This document shows positions 28,550 through 35,876 of a stretch of DNA of 64,000 bases, piece after piece. The notes beneath the pieces were generated by a model. The model was not told the DNA's origin and did no database searches. It saw only the letters and a program-made list of their open reading frames with translations. Origin of the DNA: Alistipes sp. GTDB lineage: Bacteria > Bacteroidota > Bacteroidia > Bacteroidales > Rikenellaceae. The stretch is from NCBI GenBank assembly GCA_017483225.1, contig JAFULF010000037.1, forward strand, positions 1 to 64,000, read 5' to 3'. Position 1 is the stretch's first letter. Each line of letters starts with the position of its first letter. Made by a program: the position numbers and the translations under genes.

Positions 28550-29512
28550 CTACTCCTCTTTGATAAGGGTAAACTTGGTGGAAATCTCTTTCTGGTCAAT
28601 CGCTTGGCGAAGATTAAAACGACGTTTTTGTGTGATATAACCGGCCTTCTCGCAGGTTACCTCAATTTGCACATTGCCGGAGTTGTTGTAGGTCAGACCC
28701 TTAACATCGAAAGATTCGGTTGTTTCGTAAGGGGTGGAACCTACATAATTTTGGTTGGTGTTCTTGACCTCCGGTGTAGATGATACAATGCGCATCGAAA
28801 CATCTGCTCCTTTTGGTGTTGAATCCAAATACCAGCGGATAACGGTAGATTCAAGAGCGGTGTCTCCATCGCCCGAAACCTGCTTGTTAGCTTCGAGTTT
28901 AGGCGACGAAGCCTTTTTGAGGAAGAAAGCGATTCTGTCCCAATCAACATCCTCTAATGCGTTAGCATAAGCCATATTCATAACTCGTGACGCAAGAGCG
29001 AAGTCGCTGCTATAACCCTGACTGCTTGCACGGCCGGTTGCCGATACGTTTGGATATACGAGTTGGCGGTGGTTATCATAAACCTCAATACCTAACTCGA
29101 CGGTTCCCGACCAGCCGATGCCGGAGAGATATCCGAGATTATACTCCTTAATAGATACCGTCATCATATAATCGGTGGCCACATCTGCATCGAGGTTGAA
29201 TCCGAGTGTGCGCATATAACGGCGGGTGCTCTCACTTACAAAAGAGTACACATCTGGGGTAACGGTTACTTGTGGAAGATAGGATGCGCTGGCATCATAT
29301 CTTTGTAAAACACGTGTATTCGAGCGACTGTCTTTTACACTAAGACGGATGCCATAATCAAGGTTTATGTACTTGTTGGCTTGTGCATCCTTTACCAGTG
29401 CGAGATTTATGTTCTTTGGTGCAGGAGGTGTCGTTGTCTTCTTGAATGAAGAACAAGACGATACAGATAGCACCATAGTCGCAAGAAGTATGCAATTAAG
29501 AAACTTTTTCAT
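28550..29512 (-). CDS. lipoprotein, YajG-like N-terminal part and PEGA-like C-terminus
   Basis: The 320-residue protein has an SPII signal (MVLSVSSC, Cys20). Residues about 35-215 resemble YajG-type lipoproteins (NLDYGIRLSVKDSRSNTRVLQRYD, then a stretch where the protein is said to be recovered as variable lipoprotein). The last about 90 residues (DSTPKGADVSMRI...GSTPYETTESFDVKGL...CEKAGYITQKRRF) follow the PEGA pattern, a surface-layer-like beta fold that often sits next to glycan- or ligand-binding parts. The function is unknown. It is the second gene of a two-gene unit whose first gene ends 2 nt upstream, with leader RNA B at its head. Confidence 0.72.
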   Translation of the reverse strand: MKKFLNCILLATMVLSVSSCSSFKKTTTPPAPKNINLALVKDAQANKYINLDYGIRLSVKDSRSNTRVLQRYDASASYLPQVTVTPDVYSFVSESTRRYMRTLGFNLDADVATDYMMTVSIKEYNLGYLSGIGWSGTVELGIEVYDNHRQLVYPNVSATGRASSQGYSSDFALASRVMNMAYANALEDVDWDRIAFFLKKASSPKLEANKQVSGDGDTALESTVIRWYLDSTPKGADVSMRIVSSTPEVKNTNQNYVGSTPYETTESFDVKGLTYNNSGNVQIEVTCEKAGYITQKRRFNLRQAIDQKEISTKFTLIKEE

Positions 29513-29514
29513 AA

Positions 29515-30051
29515 CTATTTATCGGTTTTGAGTTTGACAAGTTTTGCACGTACAGTAGTTTTGAAGATGACCTCATTTTTGCCAAGTCCGTTGTCAACAT
29601 TGGTAGATACGATAGGCTCGATAACACCATCGGCACCCTCTTGCTGTACCATATTTATAATACGATATATCGCCAAACGACGAGCAACCTCCTCCGGATG
29701 AAGAATATCCTTTGCAACCGAGTAGTCATTTGCGAGATAACCCAACTTTACAATGCCACGATATCTGCAAATCCAACCCTCCTTGCTTTGCAAATATTGC
29801 AGTGCAAAATCCTCATCATCACATTTAATGACACGGTTGGTACCACCTGCATTCTCTGTATAGCTTATTGTAGCTTCGGCAGTCACGGTGTTAAGTACCT
29901 GATAGTCGTTGCGGTCAAGATTCAATTCCGATAAAGACACTGCATTTACTGTGTTCACAGCCTTTGGGATAATTAAATCCCTATGAGCCTTACAAGATGT
30001 TGCAAGAAAAGCAACAACGCATACACCTAATAATAGTTTTGTAGTTTTCAT
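29515..30051 (-). CDS. uncharacterised lipoprotein
   Basis: The 178-residue protein has an SPII signal ending FLATSC (Cys20). I do not recognise the mature part with confidence. It contains NDYQVLNTVTAEATISYT, an acidic middle with two cysteines (CDDEDF and WICRYRG), and ADGVIEPIVSTNVDNG near the C-terminus. These resemble small Bacteroidetes lipoproteins of unknown function in which a YQVLG-type strand and a GADAII-type helix alternate. It is followed 2 nt later by the YajG-like lipoprotein gene, so the two products may act together in the envelope. Leader RNA B ends 60 nt upstream. Confidence 0.7.
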   Translation of the reverse strand: MKTTKLLLGVCVVAFLATSCKAHRDLIIPKAVNTVNAVSLSELNLDRNDYQVLNTVTAEATISYTENAGGTNRVIKCDDEDFALQYLQSKEGWICRYRGIVKLGYLANDYSVAKDILHPEEVARRLAIYRIINMVQQEGADGVIEPIVSTNVDNGLGKNEVIFKTTVRAKLVKLKTDK

Positions 30052-30110
30052 CTGTTTTACTATTTGAGTTTTGAACTATGATTGCCCGTTTTGAGGCCTT
30101 TCTGCCGAGA

Positions 30111-30339
30111 TACGCACATAAAAAAAGCGAGGGCAAAACTTTTTTTATTTGCTGTTGAGGTCTTCGACTACCTGTGGCACAAATATCAAAGTGAAGCCCA
30201 CGCTATATGCGTGAGCATCAACTTCACTTCTTTTGCCACATTTGAAATTGTCGAAGTTTCAACAGCAAGAAATAAAGCTAACGCTTTTTCGGATATGTTC
30301 TAAAAATGGGCGTATTAATTACGCTAATGTTTCATAGGC
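30111..30339 (-). ncRNA. structured leader RNA, copy B
   Basis: Second copy, minus strand. Pairings (plus coordinates): 30306-30314 with 30111-30119 (one mismatch); CGCTTTTT 30282-30289 with 30122-30129; 30259-30268 with 30149-30158 (ten pairs); GTCGAAG 30250-30256 with CTTCGAC 30162-30168; TGCCACA 30234-30240 with TGTGGCA 30173-30179; CTTCACT 30222-30228 with AGTGAAG 30190-30196; and the invariant tip 30210-30216 with 30196-30202. It begins with the shared GCCTATGAAAC word (30339-30329). The downstream ATG is at 30051. Stems differ in sequence from copies A and C but pair at the same places, which argues for selection on structure. Confidence 0.7.
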
Positions 30340-30357
30340 AATATATTTTTATAAGTA

Positions 30358-30388
30358 CAAAAGTATAAAATAAAATTAATATATCAAA
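30358..30388 (-). promoter_or_regulatory. promoter of leader RNA B
   Basis: Minus strand: TTTG (30388-30385), 19 nt, TACTTTTG (30365-30358). Full consensus, 18 nt before the GCCTATG word of the leader. Confidence 0.75.
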
Positions 30389-30408
30389 TCTCTATTTGTT
30401 ATCTCGGC

Positions 30409-30846
30409 CTACTCCTCGACAATCGAAATCGAGAGGATAAGGTCGCCGGGGCGAATGTCGTCGATAACATCCACGCCGTCAATGACCTTGCCGAAGCAGG
30501 TGTGTACGCCGTCGAGGTGCTGTGTGTTGCAGCGGTTGTGGCAGATGAAGAACTGCGAGCCTCCCGTATCCTTGCCACGGTGCGCCATCGAGAGCACGCC
30601 TCGGTCGTGGTACTGACGCTCGGCGTCGGTTTCGCACTTGATGGTCCAGCCCGGGCCGCCTGTGCCATTGCCGATAGGGCAGCCGCCCTGAATCACAAAC
30701 TCAGGAATCACACGGTGGAAAGTCAGACCGTCATAGAAGCGTGACTCTGCCAACTTGACGAAGTTCTCGACGGTGATAGGGGTCTCCTTCTCGTACAACT
30801 CCGCCTTCATATCACCCTTTTCGGTCGAAATAATAGCGTATTTCAT
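30409..30846 (-). CDS. cyclophilin-type peptidyl-prolyl cis-trans isomerase
   Basis: The 145-residue single-domain cyclophilin has [13 protein letters not shown] (catalytic Arg), a shortened active-site loop [25 protein letters not shown] and [13 protein letters not shown]. No signal peptide is present, so it is cytosolic, of the PpiB kind. It lies 49 nt downstream of the sirtuin gene on the same strand; the gap holds a tandem 10-bp repeat and an A-rich stretch before the ATG. Confidence 0.92.
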   Translation of the reverse strand: MKYAIISTEKGDMKAELYEKETPITVENFVKLAESRFYDGLTFHRVIPEFVIQGGCPIGNGTGGPGWTIKCETDAERQYHDRGVLSMAHRGKDTGGSQFFICHNRCNTQHLDGVHTCFGKVIDGVDVIDDIRPGDLILSISIVEE

Positions 30847-30870
30847 AGTGTTATGGTTTTAATTTTATTT

Positions 30871-30892
30871 TAATGTCATTTAATGTCATTCG
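30871..30892. repeat. tandem 10-bp repeat with GTCAT core
   Basis: Two exact copies of TAATGTCATT (30871-30890) in the sirtuin-cyclophilin gap. A nearly identical double unit occurs at 63447-63466, and ATGAC words with the same 10-bp period lie at 826-850. Confidence 0.6.
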
Positions 30893-30895
30893 GTG

Positions 30896-31600
30896 CTATC
30901 CTCTTATCTCGCCGAACTCTTTGAGTTGGCGTACAAGTTTCGGCAGGCCCACTGCTGCACGCTCCTTGATGTGGAAGATTTTGTTTCGGAGGAACGGAAT
31001 CTTCGGCGTTGAGGGGTCAACCACGTATATAGGCACATCTACACTCTTGACCCAGCCTACCAACGATGCGGCAGGATATACCGCCAGCGAGGTGCCCACG
31101 ACCACAAGCACATCGGCCTGCTGCACCAGCTCCCTCGCACGGTCGAACATCGGCACCGCCTCGCCAAAGAAGACGATGTAGGGGCGTAGGAGCGAGCCGT
31201 CGGGAGCCCTCTCGTCAAGGCTCTGCGCACGCAGACCTATATCGACGATATGCTCGTCGCCACTCTCGCCACGCAGCTTGGTGAGTTCGCCGTGCAGGTG
31301 GGTTATCTTGGTCGAGCCGGCGAGTTCGTGCAGGTTGTCTATGTTCTGCGTAATGACCTCAACGTCAAAGTATTGCTCCAACTTGGCTATGGCACGGTGT
31401 CCGGCGTTTGGCACCTTGCCCGCCATCTCACGGCGGCGCATATTGTAGAACTCTATGACGGTGGCACGGTCACGGGCCAACGCCTCGGGTGTGCATACAT
31501 CCTCGATGCGGTGCTTTGCCCACAAGCCGTCACTGCTGCGGTAGGTCGGGATGCCGCTGTCGGCGGAGATTCCGGCGCCTGTAAATACTACAATTTTCAT
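30896..31600 (-). CDS. sirtuin, NAD-dependent protein deacylase (zinc-less, class III-like)
   Basis: The 234-residue SIR2 protein removes acyl groups from lysines with NAD. GAGISADSGIPTYR (8-21), TQNIDNLHE and the catalytic H103 in THLHG are intact. Y52 and R55 in FYNMRRRE match the Tyr/Arg pair that gives desuccinylase/demalonylase preference in SIRT5 and CobB. The four zinc-binding cysteines usual after the catalytic His are missing (HLHGELTKLRGESGDEHIVD...), as in other Bacteroidetes sirtuins I know of. Cytosolic. It is downstream of meaB by 58 nt and upstream of the cyclophilin, probably in one run. Confidence 0.9.
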   Translation of the reverse strand: MKIVVFTGAGISADSGIPTYRSSDGLWAKHRIEDVCTPEALARDRATVIEFYNMRRREMAGKVPNAGHRAIAKLEQYFDVEVITQNIDNLHELAGSTKITHLHGELTKLRGESGDEHIVDIGLRAQSLDERAPDGSLLRPYIVFFGEAVPMFDRARELVQQADVLVVVGTSLAVYPAASLVGWVKSVDVPIYVVDPSTPKIPFLRNKIFHIKERAAVGLPKLVRQLKEFGEIRG

Positions 31601-31658
31601 AATAAAGCCTCCTTAATTAAATTTTCGGAGATGGTAGTTTGATTTTAGTTCACTCTAT

Positions 31659-32774
31659 CTATTTAGCCTTTCCGAAATAGATGTCCAACAGCTCCTTGGC
31701 GGCGATGAATGAGCTCAGCTTGGCATCCAGCACACGCTGCTCCACGTCGGCAAGGCGGCCCTCAATCTCCGGATTGAGGTAGAAGCTGCTTTTGAGTGCC
31801 TCGTTGATGCTCTCGTACATCCAATATTTGTTCTGCTCGTTGCGGTGGCTCTCGAAGTATCCGTTACGCTTGATATGCTCCAAATACTCCTCTACGCCAC
31901 ACCAAATCTCCTCCAAGCCGGTCTTGGCAACCGAGGAGCAGGTATATACCTTGGCGCTCCAACCCGATGCAGGCAGTGGGAAGAGGTGCAGAGCATTCTG
32001 ATACTGCACCTTCGCAAGGTTTGCCTTGTTCACATTCTCGCCGTCGGCCTTTGTGATGACCATAATGTCGGCCATCTCCATAATGCCACGCTTGATGCCC
32101 TGCAACTCATCTCCTGCGCCGGAAATCTGCAACATCATAAACATATCGACCATCGAGTGTACGGCGGTCTCGGATTGTCCTACACCCACCGTCTCGATGA
32201 ATATCACGTCGAAGCCTGCCGCCTCGCAGAGCACGATTGTCTCACGTGTCTTGCGTGCCACGCCACCCAGCGAGCCCGCCGAAGGCGAAGGACGAACAAA
32301 TACGTCGGGGTTGTTGCAGATGCTCTCCATACGGGTCTTGTCGCCGAGGATGGAGCCTCCGCTGCGCTCCGAGGATGGGTCTATCGCCAGCACAGCCAAC
32401 TTGTGGTGCAGCGCCGTGACCATATTGCCCACAGCCTCGATAAAGGTCGATTTGCCCGCTCCGGGAACACCCGTGATGCCTATGCGTACCGAGCGACCTG
32501 CGTGCGGCAGACAGCGCTCGATAATCTCCTGCGCCTGGGCGTAGTTGTCGGGGTTGTTGCTCTCAATCAGCGTGATGGCCTGCGACAAGATGGTGATATT
32601 GCCCTCCAATATGCCCTGCACATACTCGTCGGTCGAGAGCTTGCGCTTGCGCTTGCGGACAAAGTAAGGATTGACCATAGGTTGGTCGGCAACTCCCTCG
32701 GTTACGTTGAGCGCACTGTCGTGGTGCGTGTCGAGATACTCTTTCTCGTAGTGGTCTATTTTTGTGAACGACAT
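31659..32774 (-). CDS. meaB: methylmalonyl-CoA mutase-associated GTPase MeaB
   Basis: The 371-residue G3E-type P-loop GTPase protects B12-dependent methylmalonyl-CoA mutase and helps to load its cofactor. Walker A GVPGAGKST (102-110), DPSSERSGGSILGDKTRM and the ETVGVGQSE switch region (about 200) and the NKxD-like ITKADG are visible, with a C-terminal dimerisation arm. The mutase genes are not in the window, but methylmalonyl-CoA epimerase and decarboxylase lie 3 kb away, so the succinate-propionate route is served by both loci. Its start overlaps the end of the upstream thioredoxin-like gene by 19 nt. Confidence 0.93.
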   Translation of the reverse strand: MSFTKIDHYEKEYLDTHHDSALNVTEGVADQPMVNPYFVRKRKRKLSTDEYVQGILEGNITILSQAITLIESNNPDNYAQAQEIIERCLPHAGRSVRIGITGVPGAGKSTFIEAVGNMVTALHHKLAVLAIDPSSERSGGSILGDKTRMESICNNPDVFVRPSPSAGSLGGVARKTRETIVLCEAAGFDVIFIETVGVGQSETAVHSMVDMFMMLQISGAGDELQGIKRGIMEMADIMVITKADGENVNKANLAKVQYQNALHLFPLPASGWSAKVYTCSSVAKTGLEEIWCGVEEYLEHIKRNGYFESHRNEQNKYWMYESINEALKSSFYLNPEIEGRLADVEQRVLDAKLSSFIAAKELLDIYFGKAK

Positions 32775-33250
32775 CTCTTTATACTCTTTTTGTTGTTATC
32801 TATCAGTTCTACTATCTGGTTGCGTGATAGTCGGTTGGGGTTGCCAAACCATAGGGCACGCCGCCTCTTGTCGGTGATTACTCCGTAGGGTGCATACTCG
32901 ATGCCGTAGTCGGCAAACACCTCCGCCGAGGAGTGGTGCACGCCGGCACGCCCCTGCCTCGACAGGCTGTGTAACCACTCGCCGAGGTATTGCGGCGACT
33001 CCTTGGTGATGATTATCACCCTCATACCCACCTGCTCCGCCACCGACAGAATGTGCATCGTCGATTCTACGCAGGGCACGCTCGCCGAGTGGATAAATCC
33101 TATATAGGTGTAGTCGCTCTCGGCTGGGGTGTATCCGTCGAGCCACTTGTGGAGTTTGAGCCTCGGAACACGCTCCTGCGTGGCGACATTTTGCGCCGTA
33201 GCCGACGCTACGCACAATGCCATTATAAGTATGGTTACAAATCGTCTCAT
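32756..33250 (-). CDS. small secreted thioredoxin-fold protein
   Basis: I place the start at ATG 33250, giving 164 residues with an SPI signal (MRRFVTILIMALCVASATAQ); upstream codons lie before the promoter. The mature part has a thioredoxin/TlpA-like pattern: KWLDG, a strand YIGFIHS, the position of the redox site ASVPCVEST with a single cysteine, then a MRVIIITKE strand and a cis-Pro-like region YAPYGVITD. With one cysteine it cannot act as an ordinary dithiol reductase; a peroxiredoxin-like or non-redox role is possible. Its last 19 nt overlap meaB, so the two are likely co-transcribed. Predicted 5' leader is almost nil. Confidence 0.72.
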   Translation of the reverse strand: MRRFVTILIMALCVASATAQNVATQERVPRLKLHKWLDGYTPAESDYTYIGFIHSASVPCVESTMHILSVAEQVGMRVIIITKESPQYLGEWLHSLSRQGRAGVHHSSAEVFADYGIEYAPYGVITDKRRRALWFGNPNRLSRNQIVELIDNNKKSIKRCRSQK

Positions 33251-33258
33251 CCAATTAG

Positions 33259-33290
33259 CAAAGATAAACAATTTTGTATGAAACTGCAAA
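33259..33290 (-). promoter_or_regulatory. promoter of the thioredoxin-like gene/meaB
   Basis: Minus strand: TTTG (33290-33287), 20 nt, TATCTTTG (33266-33259). Full consensus; the last base of the -7 box is only 8 nt before the ATG at 33250. Confidence 0.72.
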
Positions 33291-33334
33291 TGAAAAAAAA
33301 GAGCATAAAAATAGTTTCGTATGACAAAAATTAT

Positions 33335-33342
33335 TATATTTG
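33335..33342 (+). promoter_or_regulatory. -7 box of leader RNA C
   Basis: TATATTTG, 29 nt before the shared GCCTATG word. No proper TTTG at 19-21 nt upstream (only TTTC at 16 nt), so this promoter is weaker on paper than those of copies A and B. Confidence 0.5.
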
Positions 33343-33371
33343 TGCTGAAATTAACTATAAAATTCATTTTT

Positions 33372-33598
33372 GCCTATGGGAATATAGCACTTTTGGAGCG
33401 CACATTGTAAGACATATTAGAAAAAAGCGTAACCTTGTTATTCTTGTCTTTGAAACTTCGACACTTTCAAATTCCACCAAGAGTAAAGCGGTGACGCTCA
33501 CGTTTCGGCGTGGGCTTTACTCATTTATTTGGTGGAACAGGTAGTCGAAGACCTCAAAGACTGATAAAGAGTTTTGTCCTCGCTTTTTTTATGTGTGC
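33372..33598 (+). ncRNA. structured leader RNA, copy C
   Basis: Third copy. Pairings: GCGCACAT (33398-33405) with ATGTGTGC (33591-33598, one G-T); AAAAAAGCG (33421-33429) with CGCTTTTTT (33581-33589); GTCTTTGA (33446-33453) with TCAAAGAC (33554-33561); CTTCGAC (33456-33462) with GTCGAAG (33544-33550); TTCCACCAA (33472-33480) with TTGGTGGAA (33529-33537); GAGTAAAG (33481-33488) with CTTTACTC (33515-33522); and the invariant tip GCTCACG (33496-33502) with CGTGGGC (33509-33515). It shares GACATAT, the A6GCG/CGCT6 arm and the AGGTAGTCGAAGACCTC segment with copy B. The start codon of a 45-residue lipoprotein follows 56 nt later. Confidence 0.7.
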
Positions 33599-33653
33599 AT
33601 ATCTGTATATTAGGACATAACACGTTATTTATCAACAAAAAAAACTTAAAGAA

Positions 33654-33791
33654 ATGAGAAAGAGTTTTAAGAGCATTGCAACTTTGGTTCTGGTTGCTTT
33701 GACAGCTGGTCTTTTGTGTACTTCGTGTGACCCTGACGAGGTAGATGCATTTGCACAGGGTTATCGTGATGGTTACTATGGTAACTGGTAG
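33654..33791 (+). CDS. 45-residue lipoprotein
   Basis: Too short for usual gene calls but well supported: ATG 33654, basic start MRKSFKS, a hydrophobic core (IATLVLVALTAGLL) and lipobox CTSC with Cys25, then only about 20 residues (DPDEVDAFAQGYRDGYYGNW) before TAG. The mature piece is acidic and aromatic, with a GYRDGYY motif like those at the ends of other tiny Bacteroidales lipoproteins. It lies 56 nt after leader RNA C and 35 nt before the next gene, so all three probably form one transcript. The role is unknown. Confidence 0.72.
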   Translation: MRKSFKSIATLVLVALTAGLLCTSCDPDEVDAFAQGYRDGYYGNW

Positions 33792-33826
33792 AAAATAATT
33801 ATTAACAAACTAAAAACTTGAAAATT

Positions 33827-34255
33827 ATGAAGAAGATTTTATTAGTATTGTTGGCAGTTGTAACATTCTCTCCGGTTTTTGCAAATGGTAGTTCTAACTC
33901 CCCTGTTAATATTGAAATGGAAGCAGAGGCCTCTGCTGTGGAGATTTTGGTTCGAGCTAGTGATGCTGTTGATGATTTTTGTAACTACTTTGGCGATAGT
34001 TGGGTAGATGTTGGTTTAAGTTTATATTGTAGTTTTGGTGGAGATATTTACATATGTACAATATACAAAGCCGTAAATGTCGTATGTACCGGTAACGATG
34101 CGATTAGACTATACCTTGAAGGAGATATCAATAATGCTCTTAAAAGGACTCTTCAAGGTTCTTCGGCAATCTACAAGATGTTGAAAGTGGGAGAAAAGAA
34201 ATTCAAAATTGTAGAGGATAATAGTAATATGACTCCAAGAAGCGAGTGGTATTAA
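33827..34255 (+). CDS. small secreted protein of unknown function
   Basis: The 142-residue protein starts at ATG 33827 (a TTG lies further up) with an SPI signal cut after about residue 20 (VVTFSPVFA-NG). I do not recognise the mature part. It has an acidic start, a helical AVEILVRASDAVDDFCNYFGDSWVDVG stretch read in two parts, three further cysteines (about residues 66, 74 and 85) that could form disulphides, and a basic C-terminus. It follows the 45-residue lipoprotein by 35 nt and is followed by a strong terminator, so both belong to the leader RNA C unit. AT-rich codons match that unit. Confidence 0.7.
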   Translation: MKKILLVLLAVVTFSPVFANGSSNSPVNIEMEAEASAVEILVRASDAVDDFCNYFGDSWVDVGLSLYCSFGGDIYICTIYKAVNVVCTGNDAIRLYLEGDINNALKRTLQGSSAIYKMLKVGEKKFKIVEDNSNMTPRSEWY

Positions 34256-34279
34256 GAAACTTTTTATTCAATACGCTTG

Positions 34280-34320
34280 ACATATGCGCCTCATATTGTG
34301 GCGCATATGTTCTTTTTTTT
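34280..34320 (+). terminator. terminator of the leader C unit
   Basis: ACATATGCGCC (34280-34290) pairs perfectly with GGCGCATATGT (34300-34310), then TCTTTTTTTT. Also close to the end of the convergent gene (stop at 34326). Confidence 0.92.
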
Positions 34321-34325
34321 GTGTC

Positions 34326-35654
34326 TTACTTGTATTGAATAGATACCTTGTACGGTACGCCGTTCAGGACCGAGGTTTTGCCTTTGTAGGTGGTGCCGTA
34401 CTTGCCGGTCAGAGGCGATACGGTGGTCTCGCAGAAGACCGACAGATACCACGCCCCTGCCTTCGGATTCTTGATGGTCAGGCTCTTTCGACACCCTCTG
34501 CCGACCGATTTCAGCAGCGTGTTGTCGTGGAATGCCGCCTCCCCACGCTTGGCGCATAGCGAGAGGTCGAACTTCTTCGCCTCCTCGTAGCCGTCAATGT
34601 TGATTATCAGCTCCTTGCAGTGGTTCGGAACATCCACCCGAAAGTGGTGGTATTGGCGGTCGCCGATGCGGGTGTGGTCGGGGTCGTTATCCTCCGTGCG
34701 CCTATTCATCTCCCGCACCTCACCTTGACTCAAAGTGCCCTTTATTTGTGGCTTCGGGTTGCCCTCCATAGCGTACAGCAGCATAGATGCCATAAGTTTC
34801 AGACGCTCGCCCTTCGTCGCACCTTCGGGGTGTGAGCCGCAGAGAATGACACGACCGCTGCGGTCGCTCTGCTTGTATGCCCAGATGGCGACCTCGCCGT
34901 CGATGCCCACCTTGGCCGTATTGTCGAAGAGGAATCTGGCCAGAGGCTCCGTGCCCTCCGGTAGTTTGTCGTCAGCCTCCGTATGGGCGTAGCAGCCCCC
35001 GTTGTGGCGCACGTCGGCAATATCTCTGCCGCCCTCGAAGTCGAAGTATCGGGCAAGCGGGCTCCGCCTCTCTAACCTCAACGTCGTGGCACTCTTGCGC
35101 AGTCCGGTGCTCTCGGCATACCCCGGCCACAACTGCCAATATCTCTTCGTATTTTTCAACTCCCCTTTGGTGTTTATGCTGCCCGCCGAGGCGATGAATG
35201 CGCCGGCGCAGGTGCCGACATACGAACCTCCGTTTGCGACGTACTCTTGCAGCCGCTCACGCCCCGTGCTGCCCAACGACTTTGCGTGCTTGGCCGCCGA
35301 GCCTCCATTGACATATATCGCCCGAAAGCGAGGTGCTCCGTCAGGGTAGAGCAACCATCCATTTGTATCCTGCTCGCTACCGCATAAGATGTTGGTTTGC
35401 AGTGTGGTATCACGCTCCGACAGCTGCTCGACAGAGGCCGATGCGAAGTACTCCATCGAGAGTCCGAGCAGAGTGGTTGCCGGCAGCGAATGGCGTGACG
35501 TGAGGGCGATGCCTCCATCCATAAAAACATCCTTGTAGAAGCCTCGGCCTTTTGCTAACACCTCTGCACGGTTCTTCTCGCTACTGCGAGCCTCTGCGTT
35601 AGGGGTGGCAAAGAGCAAAACGGCGATTGTAACTATGGAGGGGAAGTACTTCAT
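34326..35654 (-). CDS. secreted glutamine-amidotransferase-fold (BPL_N-like) protein with PPC-like C-terminus
   Basis: The 442-residue protein begins with a signal peptide (to about 22). The middle (about 100-290) is a DJ-1/class I glutamine-amidotransferase fold: IYVNGGSAAKHAK, then GGSYVGTCAGAFIAS with the elbow cysteine, and later GRVILCGSHPEGATKGERL with a His-Pro-Glu set, as in biotin-protein-ligase N-terminal-like domains. Residues about 325-440 look like a pre-peptidase C-terminal (PPC) beta-sandwich (YHHFRVDVPNHCKELIINIDG, AGAWYLSVFCE). Such proteins are found in the periplasm or outside; the reaction is unknown, perhaps hydrolysis of an amide. Single gene, divergent from mce. Confidence 0.75.
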   Translation of the reverse strand: MKYFPSIVTIAVLLFATPNAEARSSEKNRAEVLAKGRGFYKDVFMDGGIALTSRHSLPATTLLGLSMEYFASASVEQLSERDTTLQTNILCGSEQDTNGWLLYPDGAPRFRAIYVNGGSAAKHAKSLGSTGRERLQEYVANGGSYVGTCAGAFIASAGSINTKGELKNTKRYWQLWPGYAESTGLRKSATTLRLERRSPLARYFDFEGGRDIADVRHNGGCYAHTEADDKLPEGTEPLARFLFDNTAKVGIDGEVAIWAYKQSDRSGRVILCGSHPEGATKGERLKLMASMLLYAMEGNPKPQIKGTLSQGEVREMNRRTEDNDPDHTRIGDRQYHHFRVDVPNHCKELIINIDGYEEAKKFDLSLCAKRGEAAFHDNTLLKSVGRGCRKSLTIKNPKAGAWYLSVFCETTVSPLTGKYGTTYKGKTSVLNGVPYKVSIQYK

Positions 35655-35692
35655 ATCGGTAGCTTGCGTGATGCTTAAAAAAAAACTTCTTA

Positions 35693-35700
35693 CAAATATA
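35693..35700 (-). promoter_or_regulatory. -7 box for the amidotransferase-fold gene
   Basis: TATATTTG on the minus strand, 38 nt before the ATG at 35654; no matching -33 element. Confidence 0.45.
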
Positions 35701-35770
35701 GCAAAAATATATTCAGAGATTTGGATTGTGTTATATTTTTAACAAAAGCAAAAAAAGATTTCGGAAAAGT

Positions 35771-35802
35771 GTTGGTTATTTTCTACGAAAATAGTAACTT
35801 TG
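35771..35802 (+). promoter_or_regulatory. promoter of mce and the decarboxylase genes
   Basis: GTTG (35771-35774), 20 nt, TAACTTTG (35795-35802), about 75 nt before the mce ATG. It is the only good promoter seen before the decarboxylase genes. Confidence 0.65.
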
Positions 35803-35876
35803 CGAAGTTTGAATGTATGCAAGCGTTTGGAAACAACAATAATTCATTAAATATCAACTTAAATTAAACTACAACT

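Noticed and set aside
30082..30303. 73-residue plus-strand frame
   Set aside because: It runs through leader RNA B on the wrong strand; the pairing pattern shared with copies A and C explains the sequence better.
32990..33544. 184-residue plus-strand frame
   Set aside because: It is antisense to the thioredoxin-like gene and runs into leader RNA C.
27128..33598. Leader RNAs as retron msr-msd or as miniature transposons
   Set aside because: The closing helix resembles retron a1/a2 ends, but there is no reverse transcriptase in the window. There are no target duplications, and the helices differ by paired changes rather than being copies of one sequence.
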